The notes beneath the pieces were generated by a model, which worked only from the letters and a program-made list of their open reading frames with translations, had not been told where the DNA came from and ran no database searches. From CAYNLK01 sp964398055 (GTDB taxonomy: Bacteria; Chloroflexota; Anaerolineae; 4572-78; J111): a stretch of 64,000 bases of DNA. This document shows, in pieces, positions 46,307 through 54,727 of the stretch; the first letter of the stretch is position 1, and the number at the start of each line of letters is the position of its first letter. Where the stretch lies: NCBI GenBank assembly GCA_964398055.1, contig CAYNLK010000003.1, forward strand, positions 62,001-126,000, given 5' to 3'. The translations under genes were made by a program, and so were the position numbers.

Positions 46307-47020
46307 GTGACTATCACTTTCCTACTCGATCTGGACAATACCCTGCTGGGCAACGATATGGACCGGTTCTTGCCCCCTTATTTTGTGATGTTCGCCAAAC
46401 GGCTCCAGCCGTTGGCCCCTGGTCAGGATGTCACGCAGCTCTTGATCGACTCGGTCCAGAGCGCCATCGACAATCATGACCCCGCCGTCACCAACATGGT
46501 AGCCTTTATGGCCGAATTTGCCCGGCGTTTGGGCTGGCCGGCCGAAAAAATCAGCCCGATTCTGGCAACAATTTATGAAGAGGATTATCCCCAACTCCGG
46601 CGATACACGTCGCTCAGGCCGGCAGCCAGAGAAGTGGTGCAGCGCCTCTTTGCCTGTGGCTGCCAGGTGGTGATCGCCACCCAACCGCTGTTTCCGGCCG
46701 TCGCCATCGAGCAGCGTTTGCAGTGGGCTGGTGTGGCCGGTTTTCCCTACGCTCTGATCACTACCCTGGAAAATAGCCGCTTTTCAAAACCGGATATCCG
46801 CTATTATCGGGAAATCTTGGATAACGTTGGCAGCAGCCCGGAAAACAGTTGGATGGTCGGTGATGACCCGGCACGGGATATTATGCCCGCTCACCGGTTG
46901 GGCTTGAAAACATGGTGGATTACAGATGAAGCCAATATTTCCGGCAAAAATCCGGCCCCGCCGTATGACAAATCCGGCAGCCTGGCCGACTTCCTGACCT
47001 GGCTAGAAAATTTTGATTAA
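46307..47020 (+). CDS. HAD-superfamily hydrolase
   Basis: 237 residues. Motif I LLDLDNTLLG (nucleophile Asp and Asp+2), motif II around VIATQP, motif III Lys in RFSKPDIRYY, motif IV GDDPARDIMPAHRLG. Cap domain of the helical type between motifs I and II. A small-molecule phosphatase or dehalogenase, substrate unknown. GTG start at 46307 with GGAGGG 6 nt upstream. Convergent with the VWA/CoxE-like gene. Confidence 0.92.
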   Translation: MTITFLLDLDNTLLGNDMDRFLPPYFVMFAKRLQPLAPGQDVTQLLIDSVQSAIDNHDPAVTNMVAFMAEFARRLGWPAEKISPILATIYEEDYPQLRRYTSLRPAAREVVQRLFACGCQVVIATQPLFPAVAIEQRLQWAGVAGFPYALITTLENSRFSKPDIRYYREILDNVGSSPENSWMVGDDPARDIMPAHRLGLKTWWITDEANISGKNPAPPYDKSGSLADFLTWLENFD

Positions 47021-47045
47021 GTCATCCCCCCTAGACCGATGTACA

Positions 47046-47106
47046 GGTGAAGAGTGAAACGTGAGAATTTTCAGTGTCACTTCGTCACGCTTCACGTTTC
47101 ACGTAT
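47046..47106. repeat. GTGAAAC word palindrome at the 3' end of the CoxE-like gene
   Basis: Left GTGAAGA, GTGAAAC, GTGAG; right complementary CGTCACG, CTTCACG, TTTCACG. It ends at the stop codon of the minus-strand gene at 47106. Confidence 0.75.
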
Positions 47107-48314
47107 CAATGGGGATTGCCGGGGCGATGTTCACCCAGCCGTTCCAGCAGTTGGCCCAACTGCTCCAGGCTGGCCATGTTGTGGACCGGCAGAAAATCAT
47201 CTACGTACGGCAGCGCCGTTTGGATGCCGCGAGCCAGGGGTTGGTAATTGGTCGAGCCGAGCAAGGGATTGAGCCAGATCAACCGCTGGCAGCTCAACTG
47301 CAAGCGAGCCATCTCCCGTTCTAACAACTCAATATTACCCCGGTCCAAACCGTCGCTGATGATCAGCACCAGCGCACCTTGCCCCAGCACCCGCCGACCC
47401 CACTCATAGTTGAAGCGCTTCAACGCCTCACCGATGCGAGTCCCGCCGCCCCAGTCGCGGATGGCGGCCATCACCTGATCCAGGGCTGCATCGATCTCAC
47501 CGGTTTTGAGTTGGCGGGTTATCCGGGTCAGGCGGGTACTGAAGACAAAGGACTCGACCTTATCCAATCCACTGCTGATGGCATAAATAAACTTGAGAAG
47601 TATCCGGGAGTATTGTTCCATCGAGCCGCTGACATCACAGATAACCACCAGTGGACGGCGCTTGAGCTTGGGGCGGCGCCAGGTAAGTTGCAGCAATTCG
47701 CCGCCATAACGGAGATTGGAACGCAATAGCCGGCGCATATCGAGAGCGGAGCCGTGGCTGGCCTGAATTTTGCGCCGGGTGCGGCGCTGCTCAAGCTGCC
47801 AGGCCATCGCCTGGATCAGCCGTTTCACTTCGGCCAACTCGGCCGGCGTCAGGTGAGCAAAATCTTTATGGCGCAGCAGTTCCAGGGCGCTGTAGGTCTG
47901 CACCGTGCCGGTCTCGGCCTCATCCGACTCTTGCTCCGGGGTCGGCCCTTCAGCCACACTCTCTTGGAGAGTGACCTCTTTTTCTTCCGCCCGGAGCTGC
48001 GGCTGTGACTTCGGCCGGGCCAGATTTAGCTCCAGCAGTTCAGTCTCATCTCTGGCCTGCCAGAACAAGTCAAAGGCGCGCTCAAACAGCGGCAGATGCT
48101 CCGGGTGGTTGATCAGCACGGTGCAGGCAGCATTCTTGAAATCTTCGCGTTGGCCTAACTCAATATATTTGAGACTTTCAACCAAATCGACCATCTGCGG
48201 GGGCGTCACTTCAATTCCGACAGCCCGCAGCAAACGACCAAAGCGGAGGAGGTTACGGAGGAGATGATGGGGTTGGTCAACCCCTGGAAGGGAAGGGGTA
48301 ATCGAGCCGGTCAT
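47106..48314 (-). CDS. coxE: VWA-domain protein, CoxE-like
   Basis: 402 residues without membrane helices. N-terminal helical region (LLRNLLRFGRLLRAVGIEVTP), acidic linker (about 120-150), then a VWA domain with VVICDVSGSMEQYSR (complete metal site), GGTRIGEALKRF and LIISDGLDRG. CoxE with the MoxR ATPase CoxD is required to mature the molybdenum-copper active site in CO dehydrogenase operons; similar pairs accompany other molybdenum hydroxylases. Here it is the last gene of the hydroxylase operon, 8 bp after the ATPase gene. Symbol given by family and context. Confidence 0.88.
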   Translation of the reverse strand: MTGSITPSLPGVDQPHHLLRNLLRFGRLLRAVGIEVTPPQMVDLVESLKYIELGQREDFKNAACTVLINHPEHLPLFERAFDLFWQARDETELLELNLARPKSQPQLRAEEKEVTLQESVAEGPTPEQESDEAETGTVQTYSALELLRHKDFAHLTPAELAEVKRLIQAMAWQLEQRRTRRKIQASHGSALDMRRLLRSNLRYGGELLQLTWRRPKLKRRPLVVICDVSGSMEQYSRILLKFIYAISSGLDKVESFVFSTRLTRITRQLKTGEIDAALDQVMAAIRDWGGGTRIGEALKRFNYEWGRRVLGQGALVLIISDGLDRGNIELLEREMARLQLSCQRLIWLNPLLGSTNYQPLARGIQTALPYVDDFLPVHNMASLEQLGQLLERLGEHRPGNPH

Positions 48315-48322
48315 GGCGTTAC

Positions 48323-49243
48323 CTACGGACCGGAGGTCTCATTTTGACCGCGCTGAGCCAAAATTTTCTTAACCACCGGCCCTTGCACCTGCTGGATATC
48401 GTCCTGATATTTCAGCAAGGCGCCCAGGGTGTCATTGACGATTTCTTCGCTGAGGTCGGCTTGATCCAGAGCAACCAGGGCCGCCAGCCAGTCCAACGTT
48501 TCAGATATGCCGGGCAGCTTGTAAAGCTCTTCCTGACGCAGGGACTGCACAAAAGCGACTACCTCGCGCGCCAGTTGCGCCGGCACTTCCGGCACTTTGG
48601 CCAGCACAATCTGGTACTCTTTTTCAAAAGGAGGGTAGGGAATCCAGTGGTAGAGGCAGCGCCGTTTCAAGGCATCGTGGATTTCACGAGTGCGGTTGGA
48701 GGTAATGACCACAACCGGCGGCCGGGTAGCCTTGATGGTGCCCAGTTCCGGGATAGTGATCTGAAAATCAGACAGAACTTCCAATAAAAAGGCCTCAAAC
48801 TCTTCATCGGCCCGGTCCAACTCATCGATGAGCAACACCGGCTCGATGCCATCGACCTGGTCGATGGCCTGTAATAGAGGGCGTTTGAGCAAGAAATCCG
48901 GACCGAAGATTTTTCGCAGGGCGGTCTGCTCGTCCACTCGACCGGCCGCTTCCAACAGCCGGATCTCCAACATTTGCCGGGTGTAGTTCCACTCGTACAC
49001 GGCGGTGTTGACGTCCAGCCCTTCGTAACATTGCAGCCGGATCAGCGGCCGCGCCAGCATCGAGGCCAGTACTTTGGCAACCTCGGTTTTGCCAACACCG
49101 GCCTCCCCTTCTAAAAATAACGGTTTGCCCAGTTTCAAAGCCAGGTAGATCGACGTAGCCAGACTCCGCTCGGCCACGTAAAGCTGCCCGTGTAAAGCTG
49201 TTTGCACCTGGTCGATGGATTCGATCTGGTCACTAACTATCAA
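48323..49243 (-). CDS. coxD: MoxR-family ATPase, CoxD-like
   Basis: About 306 residues. The start is TTG at 49241-49243 with GAGGT 7 nt upstream; the frame stays open 15 codons further, but those codons come from a repeat element. Walker A LFLEGEAGVGKTEVAKVLA (about 43-61), Walker B PVLLIDELDRADEEFEAFLL, sensor 1 VVITSNRTREIHDALKRR. Predicted to load or sulfurylate the molybdenum cofactor site of the enzyme encoded upstream, together with the VWA protein. Confidence 0.9.
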   Translation of the reverse strand: MIVSDQIESIDQVQTALHGQLYVAERSLATSIYLALKLGKPLFLEGEAGVGKTEVAKVLASMLARPLIRLQCYEGLDVNTAVYEWNYTRQMLEIRLLEAAGRVDEQTALRKIFGPDFLLKRPLLQAIDQVDGIEPVLLIDELDRADEEFEAFLLEVLSDFQITIPELGTIKATRPPVVVITSNRTREIHDALKRRCLYHWIPYPPFEKEYQIVLAKVPEVPAQLAREVVAFVQSLRQEELYKLPGISETLDWLAALVALDQADLSEEIVNDTLGALLKYQDDIQQVQGPVVKKILAQRGQNETSGP

Positions 49244-49270
49244 TTGGCTACCTCTAAATTGGAGCTGGAA

Positions 49271-49355
49271 TAAACCACGAAGGAACACGAAGGGACACTA
49301 AATTTCTTTAAGATTTCTCTTTTTTTCTTTGTGTCTCTTCGTGTCCTTTGTGGAT
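49271..49355. repeat. CTTCGTGTCC-type inverted repeat
   Basis: Left arm ACCACGAAGGAACACGAAGG (from 49273), right arm TCTTCGTGTCCTTTGTGG (to 49353). Related to 26475-26616. Confidence 0.7.
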
Positions 49356-49438
49356 AAAGATTTCTTGCTCAATGGGCAAGCATGTAACTCGCAAGGTACC
49401 AAAGGTCTCAAAGATCTTTTGGGGCTGGCTTGGCTCAT

Positions 49439-49750
49439 CTAGGCGATGATGACCTTTTCCTCGGTCAGCAGGTGGACACGGGAGGAGCAATGGGCGATGG
49501 CATCGTTCTTGGCCGCTTCACCCTCCGGCGTACTAAAGGCCGCTACCCGGGCCGCGTCGTCATCAAACCACATCTCCGAGACGGCATCGCAGGGCAGGTC
49601 GGGATTATCGGCCAGAATCACACTCATGCGATAATGACGCATACCCGGCATCTTTTTGCCCAACGGCGGGTGCTCTTCCAGCGCCCAACGGCGGAATTCC
49701 TCCAGACTCATACCTTCTTTCCGTTTAAGCAGTGAGATTACTTTGAGCAT
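49439..49750 (-). CDS. EthD-domain small protein
   Basis: 103 residues: MLKVISLLKRKEGMSLEEFR, HPPLGKKMPGMRHYRMSVIL, AVSEMWFDDDAARVAAFST. This is the dimeric ferredoxin-like alpha/beta barrel fold of EthD and small monooxygenase-like proteins, commonly encoded in catabolic operons. ATG 49750 has AGGAG 8 nt upstream. It sits between the hydroxylase subunit and its maturation genes. Confidence 0.88.
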   Translation of the reverse strand: MLKVISLLKRKEGMSLEEFRRWALEEHPPLGKKMPGMRHYRMSVILADNPDLPCDAVSEMWFDDDAARVAAFSTPEGEAAKNDAIAHCSSRVHLLTEEKVIIA

Positions 49751-49780
49751 TAAATTTTCTCCTGGTGGTGGATTATAGAT

Positions 49781-49830
49781 CGTGAAACGTGATAATTTTA
49801 AATTTCATGTTTCACGTTTTACGTTTCACG
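49781..49830. repeat. GTGAAAC/GTTTCAC palindrome
   Basis: CGTGAAACGTG at the left is mirrored by TTCACG/TTTTACG/TTTCACG at the right, in the gap between the hydroxylase C-half stop (49842) and the EthD start (49750). Confidence 0.75.
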
Positions 49831-49841
49831 GATTATCTTGT

Positions 49842-50843
49842 TCAACCGGCTTTCTCGGCCAACCCCCGCAGAATCTTCTCCGGGGTAACCGGCAGCTCGG
49901 TGATACGTACCCCCACGGCATCGTAGATGGCATTGACAATCGCCGGGATGGGCGGGTTGGCGGTCATCTCCCCCACGCCCTTGACCCCGTAGGGGCCGGT
50001 AGTCGAAGGATACTCCAGCACCACGCTCTTGATCTCCGGCAGATCGGCCGGACCGGGCATCAGGTAATCGCTGAAGTCTTTGGGGTGGTGCTCCACTGCC
50101 GGATAGTACGGATTGGTGGTTTCGTACAGAGCGTGGGACATGCCCATCCAGGCCCCACCCCGAATCTGCCCCTCGACCAGGGCCGGGTTGACCTGCCGGC
50201 CAACCTCGTAGGCGCTCTTGATACTCAGCACGGTCACTTCGCCGGTCTCGGTATCCACCTCGACCTCGGCCACGGTGCAGGCGTGAGCTTCGGTCGAGTC
50301 AGGATCCATCGCCCCGGTTTCGGGATCGACATCGCTCTTGGGTTTCATGTACATACCCCGGCCGGACATGGTGCGGGCATGCTTGAAGTGAGCCGCCAGG
50401 GCCAGGTTAATGATGTGGATGGCTCGGTCGGGCACGCCTTTGACCCGGATATTGCCCTGGCCGTCCGTCTCCAGGTCGTCGGGGCTAACCTCCAACTCCT
50501 CGGCCGCCACTTCCAGCATCACCTGGCGGGCTTCGGTGGCCGCCTGAATGACAGCGTTCCCAACCCGGTGGGTGGCCCGGCTGGCAAAAGTGCCCATGCA
50601 GTGGGGGCCGGTGTCGGTGTCGCCGGTGTCGATCAGAACGTATTCAACCGGCAAGCCCAGCGTCTCGGCGGCAATTTGGGCGATAACAGTCTTCAGCCCC
50701 TGGCCCAAATCGGTGCTGGCCAGGCTGATAACAAAAGTGCCGGTGGTGGTGGCATGAATGAGGGCCTGCGACGGGTCGCCGCCCAGGTTCATGCCGGTGG
50801 GATAGTTGACGGCAGCAATACCGCTGCCTCTTACCTTAGCCAT
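49842..50843 (-). CDS. Molybdenum hydroxylase large subunit, C-terminal half (separate ORF)
   Basis: 333 residues corresponding to the C-terminal part of xanthine-dehydrogenase-family molybdopterin subunits: TGMNLGGDPSQALIHATTTG, STDLGQGLKTVIAQIAAETL (cofactor loop), and KGVGEMTANPPIPAIVNAIY with the catalytic Glu of the GVGE motif. It overlaps the N-half gene by 8 nt. Its ATG has GGGAGG 5 nt upstream, so independent translation is expected. The pair totals about 781 residues, the usual length for a single chain. Confidence 0.93.
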   Translation of the reverse strand: MAKVRGSGIAAVNYPTGMNLGGDPSQALIHATTTGTFVISLASTDLGQGLKTVIAQIAAETLGLPVEYVLIDTGDTDTGPHCMGTFASRATHRVGNAVIQAATEARQVMLEVAAEELEVSPDDLETDGQGNIRVKGVPDRAIHIINLALAAHFKHARTMSGRGMYMKPKSDVDPETGAMDPDSTEAHACTVAEVEVDTETGEVTVLSIKSAYEVGRQVNPALVEGQIRGGAWMGMSHALYETTNPYYPAVEHHPKDFSDYLMPGPADLPEIKSVVLEYPSTTGPYGVKGVGEMTANPPIPAIVNAIYDAVGVRITELPVTPEKILRGLAEKAG

Positions 50844-52182
50844 GGTGACCTCCCTTCCTGTCCCAAGAATTCATCGCCAGCAACCGGTCGGGCAGTTGGT
50901 GACCGGTCAGCTTGGCCGCAGCTTGCATCGTTTCGATGAGTGTCGCATCCTCCACTACTTTGCGGTGAGGCTTGATATCGCCGTTGCGGTAGGCGTTGAT
51001 AAAGCGAATTTCCCACGGATCCAGCCCGACCGTCTCGGCAATCTTGTCCATTTGCACTTCCAGGGAAAAGGAGGCCGGGGTCACGCCAAAGCCGCGCATG
51101 GCGCTGCTGGGCTGCCGGTTGGTGTAGACGCAGTAAACGTCAATCCAGACATTCGGAATGGCATACGGCCCCCCGGCGTTGGCGGCATACTTGGTGCAGG
51201 CATAGGGGGTGTGGCGGCTGTAAGCCCCGGCGTCAGAGTAGGTCGTCACCTTGCGGGCGATAATGCGGCCGTCCTTCATCACCCCGTCCTTGAAATACAT
51301 GCGCCAGCCGGAGCGGGTCGAGGAGACCTGCATCTCTTCAGAACGGCTATATTTGTATTTTACCGGCCGCCCGGTTTTCATAGCGGCCAGCGTGGCAATC
51401 GGCTCGACGATCACATCCACCTTGCCGCCAAAGCCGCCGCCAACCGTACCGCCAACAAAGTGGAGCTTGTTGAAAGGTACTTGCAGGATCAGGGCAGTGT
51501 TGTCCAGGCTGAAATAGAGGGCCTGGGTGTTGGTGTAGACGGTGATGCGGCCATCCGGCTCCGGCTTGGCGATGCAAGCCGTAGTCTCGATGGTGGCGTG
51601 TTCGATGGGGCTCATCTGGTAGCGCTCTTCGACAATATAGTCGGCCTCGGCAAAGCCCTGCTCCACATCGCCATAACGCACCCGCCGGCACTCGTGCCCT
51701 TCGTACACAAAATAGTTGCTGCCCCAGTGGGTCACAATCGGCGCGCCGGGTTTAAGGGCTTCCTCCACATCGAAGACGGCCGGCAACTCTTCCAGGTCCA
51801 GCTTCACTTTCGATACGGCTTCCAGAGCCGCCTCTTCCGTTTCGGCCACGATGGCTGCAATCTGCTCACCCTGGAAGCGGACCCGCTCTTCGGCCAGCAC
51901 CGGCTCTTCATCCGGCTCCACCCCAATCAGGCACAAAATGGTGTAGATATTTTTGGGCACATCTTTGTAAGTGAAAGCCCGCACAAAGCCGGGGACTTTC
52001 TCAGCTTCAGAAAAGTCGATGCCTTTGATACGAGCATGATGGAGCGGGCTGCGCACCATTTTCAGGTGCAGCATTTGGGGAAATTGCAGGTCATCCACGT
52101 AGACGGTTTTGCCGGTCACGTGGCCCAGGCCATCGCGGCGAGAGATAGATTGACCAACTACATTCAGGTATTCTTTCGTCAT
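50836..52182 (-). CDS. Molybdenum hydroxylase large subunit, N-terminal half (separate ORF)
   Basis: 448 residues of the xanthine-dehydrogenase/CO-dehydrogenase large-subunit family: DGLGHVTGKTVYVDDLQFPQ (N-terminal domain), FVGGTVGGGFGGKVDVI (cofactor-binding glycine loop), and PSSAMRGFGVTPASFSLEVQ with the substrate-site RGFG. No CO-dehydrogenase-specific cysteine loop (VAYRCSFR) is visible, so CO oxidation is unlikely; a hydroxylase of an N-heterocycle or aldehyde is more probable. ATG 52182 with AAAGGAG upstream. It ends ...SWDRKGGHHG, exactly where intact homologues continue without a break. Confidence 0.93.
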   Translation of the reverse strand: MTKEYLNVVGQSISRRDGLGHVTGKTVYVDDLQFPQMLHLKMVRSPLHHARIKGIDFSEAEKVPGFVRAFTYKDVPKNIYTILCLIGVEPDEEPVLAEERVRFQGEQIAAIVAETEEAALEAVSKVKLDLEELPAVFDVEEALKPGAPIVTHWGSNYFVYEGHECRRVRYGDVEQGFAEADYIVEERYQMSPIEHATIETTACIAKPEPDGRITVYTNTQALYFSLDNTALILQVPFNKLHFVGGTVGGGFGGKVDVIVEPIATLAAMKTGRPVKYKYSRSEEMQVSSTRSGWRMYFKDGVMKDGRIIARKVTTYSDAGAYSRHTPYACTKYAANAGGPYAIPNVWIDVYCVYTNRQPSSAMRGFGVTPASFSLEVQMDKIAETVGLDPWEIRFINAYRNGDIKPHRKVVEDATLIETMQAAAKLTGHQLPDRLLAMNSWDRKGGHHG

Positions 52183-52186
52183 TGGA

Positions 52187-52678
52187 TTATGCTCCTTTGC
52201 TGCCGTTGCCGCTCATATTTTTCGCGGCCAACTGGATAGCCTGAATGATCGGCTCATAGCCGGTACAACGACAGAGATTGCCGCTCAGCGCCTCGACAAT
52301 CTCCTGGCGAGTCGGCTGAGGCTTGCGGTCGAGCAGGGCTTTGGTCACCATGATCATACCGGAGGTGCAGTAACCGCACTGAATCGCAAATTTTTCGAAG
52401 AAAGCGGCCTGGATGGCGTTCATCCCGTCAACCGGGGTGATCCCTTCCAGGGTGGTCACGCTCTTGCCGGCTACATCCTCCACCGGCAGCAAGCACGACA
52501 TCATCGGCTCCCCATCGACCAGCACGGTGCAACTGCCGCAGCCACCCTGCTTGCAACCCTCTTTGGTGGCCGTATGGTTCAACTGGCGGCGCAACACCAC
52601 CTGCAACGTAGCCAGCGGCTTGATCATCACTTCAACTTCACGACCATTTAGGGTGAAACTGACAATTTTTGATGGCAT
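52187..52678 (-). CDS. Molybdenum hydroxylase 2Fe-2S subunit
   Basis: 163 residues. The two cluster motifs are complete: KEGCKQGGCGSCTVLVDGEP with MMSC (plant-ferredoxin-type cluster) and IQCGYCTSGMIM with LCRCTGYEPI (second cluster). Transfers electrons from the molybdenum centre to FAD. It sits 2 bp after the FAD-subunit stop and 4 bp before the large subunit. Confidence 0.97.
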   Translation of the reverse strand: MPSKIVSFTLNGREVEVMIKPLATLQVVLRRQLNHTATKEGCKQGGCGSCTVLVDGEPMMSCLLPVEDVAGKSVTTLEGITPVDGMNAIQAAFFEKFAIQCGYCTSGMIMVTKALLDRKPQPTRQEIVEALSGNLCRCTGYEPIIQAIQLAAKNMSGNGSKGA

Positions 52679-52680
52679 GG

Positions 52681-53520
52681 TTACTTCTCCTCTCCGGCCA
52701 GTTGGGTCAAGGCCCGGCTAACGTACACGCCGACCATCTGGCGGCGGTACCACTCCGTGGCCACGGCATCGGTAAAGGGATCGCTCTCCTCGGTCGCGGC
52801 GGATGCGGCGGTCGCAATCGTCTTGGCATCCAGGACAGAACCAACCAGAGCGGCCTCGGCTTTTCTGGCTCGCAGGGGATGGGGACCCACTCCATTGAGC
52901 GCCAGGCGAGCCTCTTTGATCTTGCTTCCTTGCCAAATCAGGTGAGCCGCTACCGTCACAATGGCCGGGGTGTTGGCGTGTTTGCGCCCATATTTGAGAT
53001 AAACCGTCTTGCCTCTGGGCAGCGGCGCCTGGATTTCGGTTAACAGCTCATCGGCTTGCAGATCGTTGGTCATAAAACCGGTATAGAATTCGGCCAGGGG
53101 CGCCACCCGCACCCCCCTGGCGCTGACCAGCTTGACCCGGGCGTCGAGAGCCAGCAAAGCAACCGCCACATCGCCGGCCGGCGGCGGGGCAAAGATGTTG
53201 CCGCCAACGGTACCCATATTGCGAATGGCCCAGGCGGCCGTATGGCGAGCCGCTTCCTGCAACAGTGGTACGACCTCTTGCCCTAGCAATTGGCTCAGGG
53301 GGGTCGTTGCGCCGATAGTGATGCTGCCGTTGGTCTGCTTGAGGTAGCTCAAACCGGCCTGGCGCAACCCCAGCACCTGTTCGGGCATGGAGATGCCCTC
53401 GTTGATGAGCGGCATGGCGATGGTGCCCCCGGCCATCACCAGCAGCGAGGGGCCGTGCTCGGCCAACAGGCCAACCGCTTCATCCAATGATTGGGGCAAA
53501 AAATAGTTTTTTACAGCCAC
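52681..53520 (-). CDS. Molybdenum hydroxylase FAD-binding subunit (CoxM-like)
   Basis: About 279 residues. GTG start at 53518-53520 with AAGGAGG 7 nt upstream; the open frame extends 27 codons further but through the palindromic repeat. FAD motifs LLVMAGGTIAM and TIGATTPLSQLL, then RNMGTVGGNIFAPPPAGDVA, which is the conserved TVGGN loop, and the C-terminal CO-dehydrogenase flavoprotein domain. First of the four structural genes. Confidence 0.95.
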   Translation of the reverse strand: MAVKNYFLPQSLDEAVGLLAEHGPSLLVMAGGTIAMPLINEGISMPEQVLGLRQAGLSYLKQTNGSITIGATTPLSQLLGQEVVPLLQEAARHTAAWAIRNMGTVGGNIFAPPPAGDVAVALLALDARVKLVSARGVRVAPLAEFYTGFMTNDLQADELLTEIQAPLPRGKTVYLKYGRKHANTPAIVTVAAHLIWQGSKIKEARLALNGVGPHPLRARKAEAALVGSVLDAKTIATAASAATEESDPFTDAVATEWYRRQMVGVYVSRALTQLAGEEK

Positions 53521-53566
53521 ATTTATACCTCCTTGTATAATCAGAGTTATGAGTGAATCATTTTTC

Positions 53567-53596
53567 CTCGTTCCCAAACTGAAGTTTGGGAACGAG
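53567..53596. repeat. Dispersed hairpin, copy 2 (inverted relative to 26437-26474)
   Basis: CTCGTTCCCAAAC (53567-53579) and GTTTGGGAACGAG (53584-53596) around TGAA, in the gap between the CoxG-cyclase and FAD-subunit genes. Confidence 0.85.
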
Positions 53597-53610
53597 AGCA
53601 AACTAAGAAC

Positions 53611-54723
53611 TCATTCGAGTAGGGCAAAGAAACGGGCCGGTGAGCCTTCGGCGCCTTCGATTTTGATGAACGGAGCAAAGAATTTGAAGCGGCGGTCGGT
53701 GGGCAGCTTGGAGAAGTTGGTCAACTGCTGCATCAAAATCGAACCATTTTCCAAGATGATCTTGTGAATAATGAAATCTTCGGAGGTAAAGTTGGGCAGG
53801 CGGGCGCAATATTCACTGAAACAATCGAAGCCAATCGCCTTGGCCCCCCGGTCCACCAGCCATTGGGCCGCCTCCGGCGAGCAGTAGGGCGATTCAAGGT
53901 AGTACGTAGGGAAATTACCCCAATGTTTTTCGGTCCAGTCGGTGCGAACCAGCACAATGTCGCCCGCCCGAACCTCAGTCGCGTAGGCTTCCATATCGGC
54001 CACAGAAATCTCGTGGTTGGCCTCGGCAAAACTCAAATCGACCACCAGGGCCTCGCCACAAACTCGCTCCAAGGCCACGTCGGCGGCGGTCTCGCCATCC
54101 GCCTGGACGTGTTTGGTAAAATCAACGTGGGAGCCGGTATGGAGCAACATCTCAATTTTGCTGGCCTGCCAGAAGCCGGGGCCGCGGTGGTAGCTGGTTA
54201 ACTGAAGTTGGAGATTGACCGACGGCGGGCTGAGTGTACCGACGCCAATCGGCACCGCCAGATCGATGATTTTCATAACGCCCTCCTCAACCTGCAATTG
54301 CTTATTCAACCTGGTCAGGCCCTGGTTGATCAGGTTCTTGGCCAAACCTTCGGCAAAGCGGCTATTCAGCCGGGCCAGCGAGCCGGTGATCAGGCCCTGG
54401 CCTTCGTACTCCATCACCGTTTGACCGGCCACCTCTTTGAGCCAAAACGAGGCCGTGCCTTTGATAGCGCCGAGCGTTCCATCGACTTCGCCCTCAAAGC
54501 GGCTGTACTGGGGCGGGTCGGCCTCCAGCATTTTGACGTAAGTCCGGTAAGCACCAATGACCGCCGGCAACCGCAAATGAATCTCACCCCGGTACTCAGC
54601 CGGGCTGACCTGCTCGATCTGCTGGCAGCCGGGAATGACGTTGAGTAAGGCCGACGGATCGTAGATTCTGGCCCAGACCTGCTCTCTGGCCGCGTTGAAG
54701 GTGTAGCTGCCGCTGACTTTCAT
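53611..54723 (-). CDS. CoxG (SRPBCC) - cyclase/kynurenine-formamidase-like fusion
   Basis: About 370 residues from ATG 54723. Residues 1-145 are CoxG-type SRPBCC: KVSGSYTFNAAREQVWARIY, LLNVIPGCQQIEQVSPAEYR, FSRFEGEVDGTLGAIKGTAS-like and EGQGLITGSLARLNSRF. From about 175 it is a cyclase-family hydrolase: DLAVPIGVGTLSPP, metal-binding HTGSHVDFTKHV (usual form HTGTHxDxPxH, so the Pro is replaced by Thr), DIVLVRTDWTEKHW, and IGFDCFSEYCA. CoxG recruits CO dehydrogenase to membranes in other bacteria; cyclase proteins hydrolyse N-formyl or cyclic amide substrates. The fusion ties the hydrolase to the hydroxylase complex. The start lies 4 nt after the preceding stop. Confidence 0.88.
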   Translation of the reverse strand: MKVSGSYTFNAAREQVWARIYDPSALLNVIPGCQQIEQVSPAEYRGEIHLRLPAVIGAYRTYVKMLEADPPQYSRFEGEVDGTLGAIKGTASFWLKEVAGQTVMEYEGQGLITGSLARLNSRFAEGLAKNLINQGLTRLNKQLQVEEGVMKIIDLAVPIGVGTLSPPSVNLQLQLTSYHRGPGFWQASKIEMLLHTGSHVDFTKHVQADGETAADVALERVCGEALVVDLSFAEANHEISVADMEAYATEVRAGDIVLVRTDWTEKHWGNFPTYYLESPYCSPEAAQWLVDRGAKAIGFDCFSEYCARLPNFTSEDFIIHKIILENGSILMQQLTNFSKLPTDRRFKFFAPFIKIEGAEGSPARFFALLE

Positions 54724-54727
54724 CGGC

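Noticed and set aside
50836..50843. Simple frameshift error joining the two hydroxylase halves
   Set aside because: Not excluded, but the second half has a strong Shine-Dalgarno and well-placed ATG and there is no homopolymer or doubled dinucleotide at the junction, so a genuine split is preferred.
50836..52182. CO dehydrogenase large subunit (CoxL)
   Set aside because: The form I CoxL active-site loop with the copper-binding cysteine (AYRCSFR) is not visible; the gene set is only Cox-like in organisation.
49782..52239. Two long plus-strand ORFs (385 and 477 codons)
   Set aside because: Antisense to the strongly supported molybdenum hydroxylase subunits, with His/Gly-rich shadow composition and no family motif.
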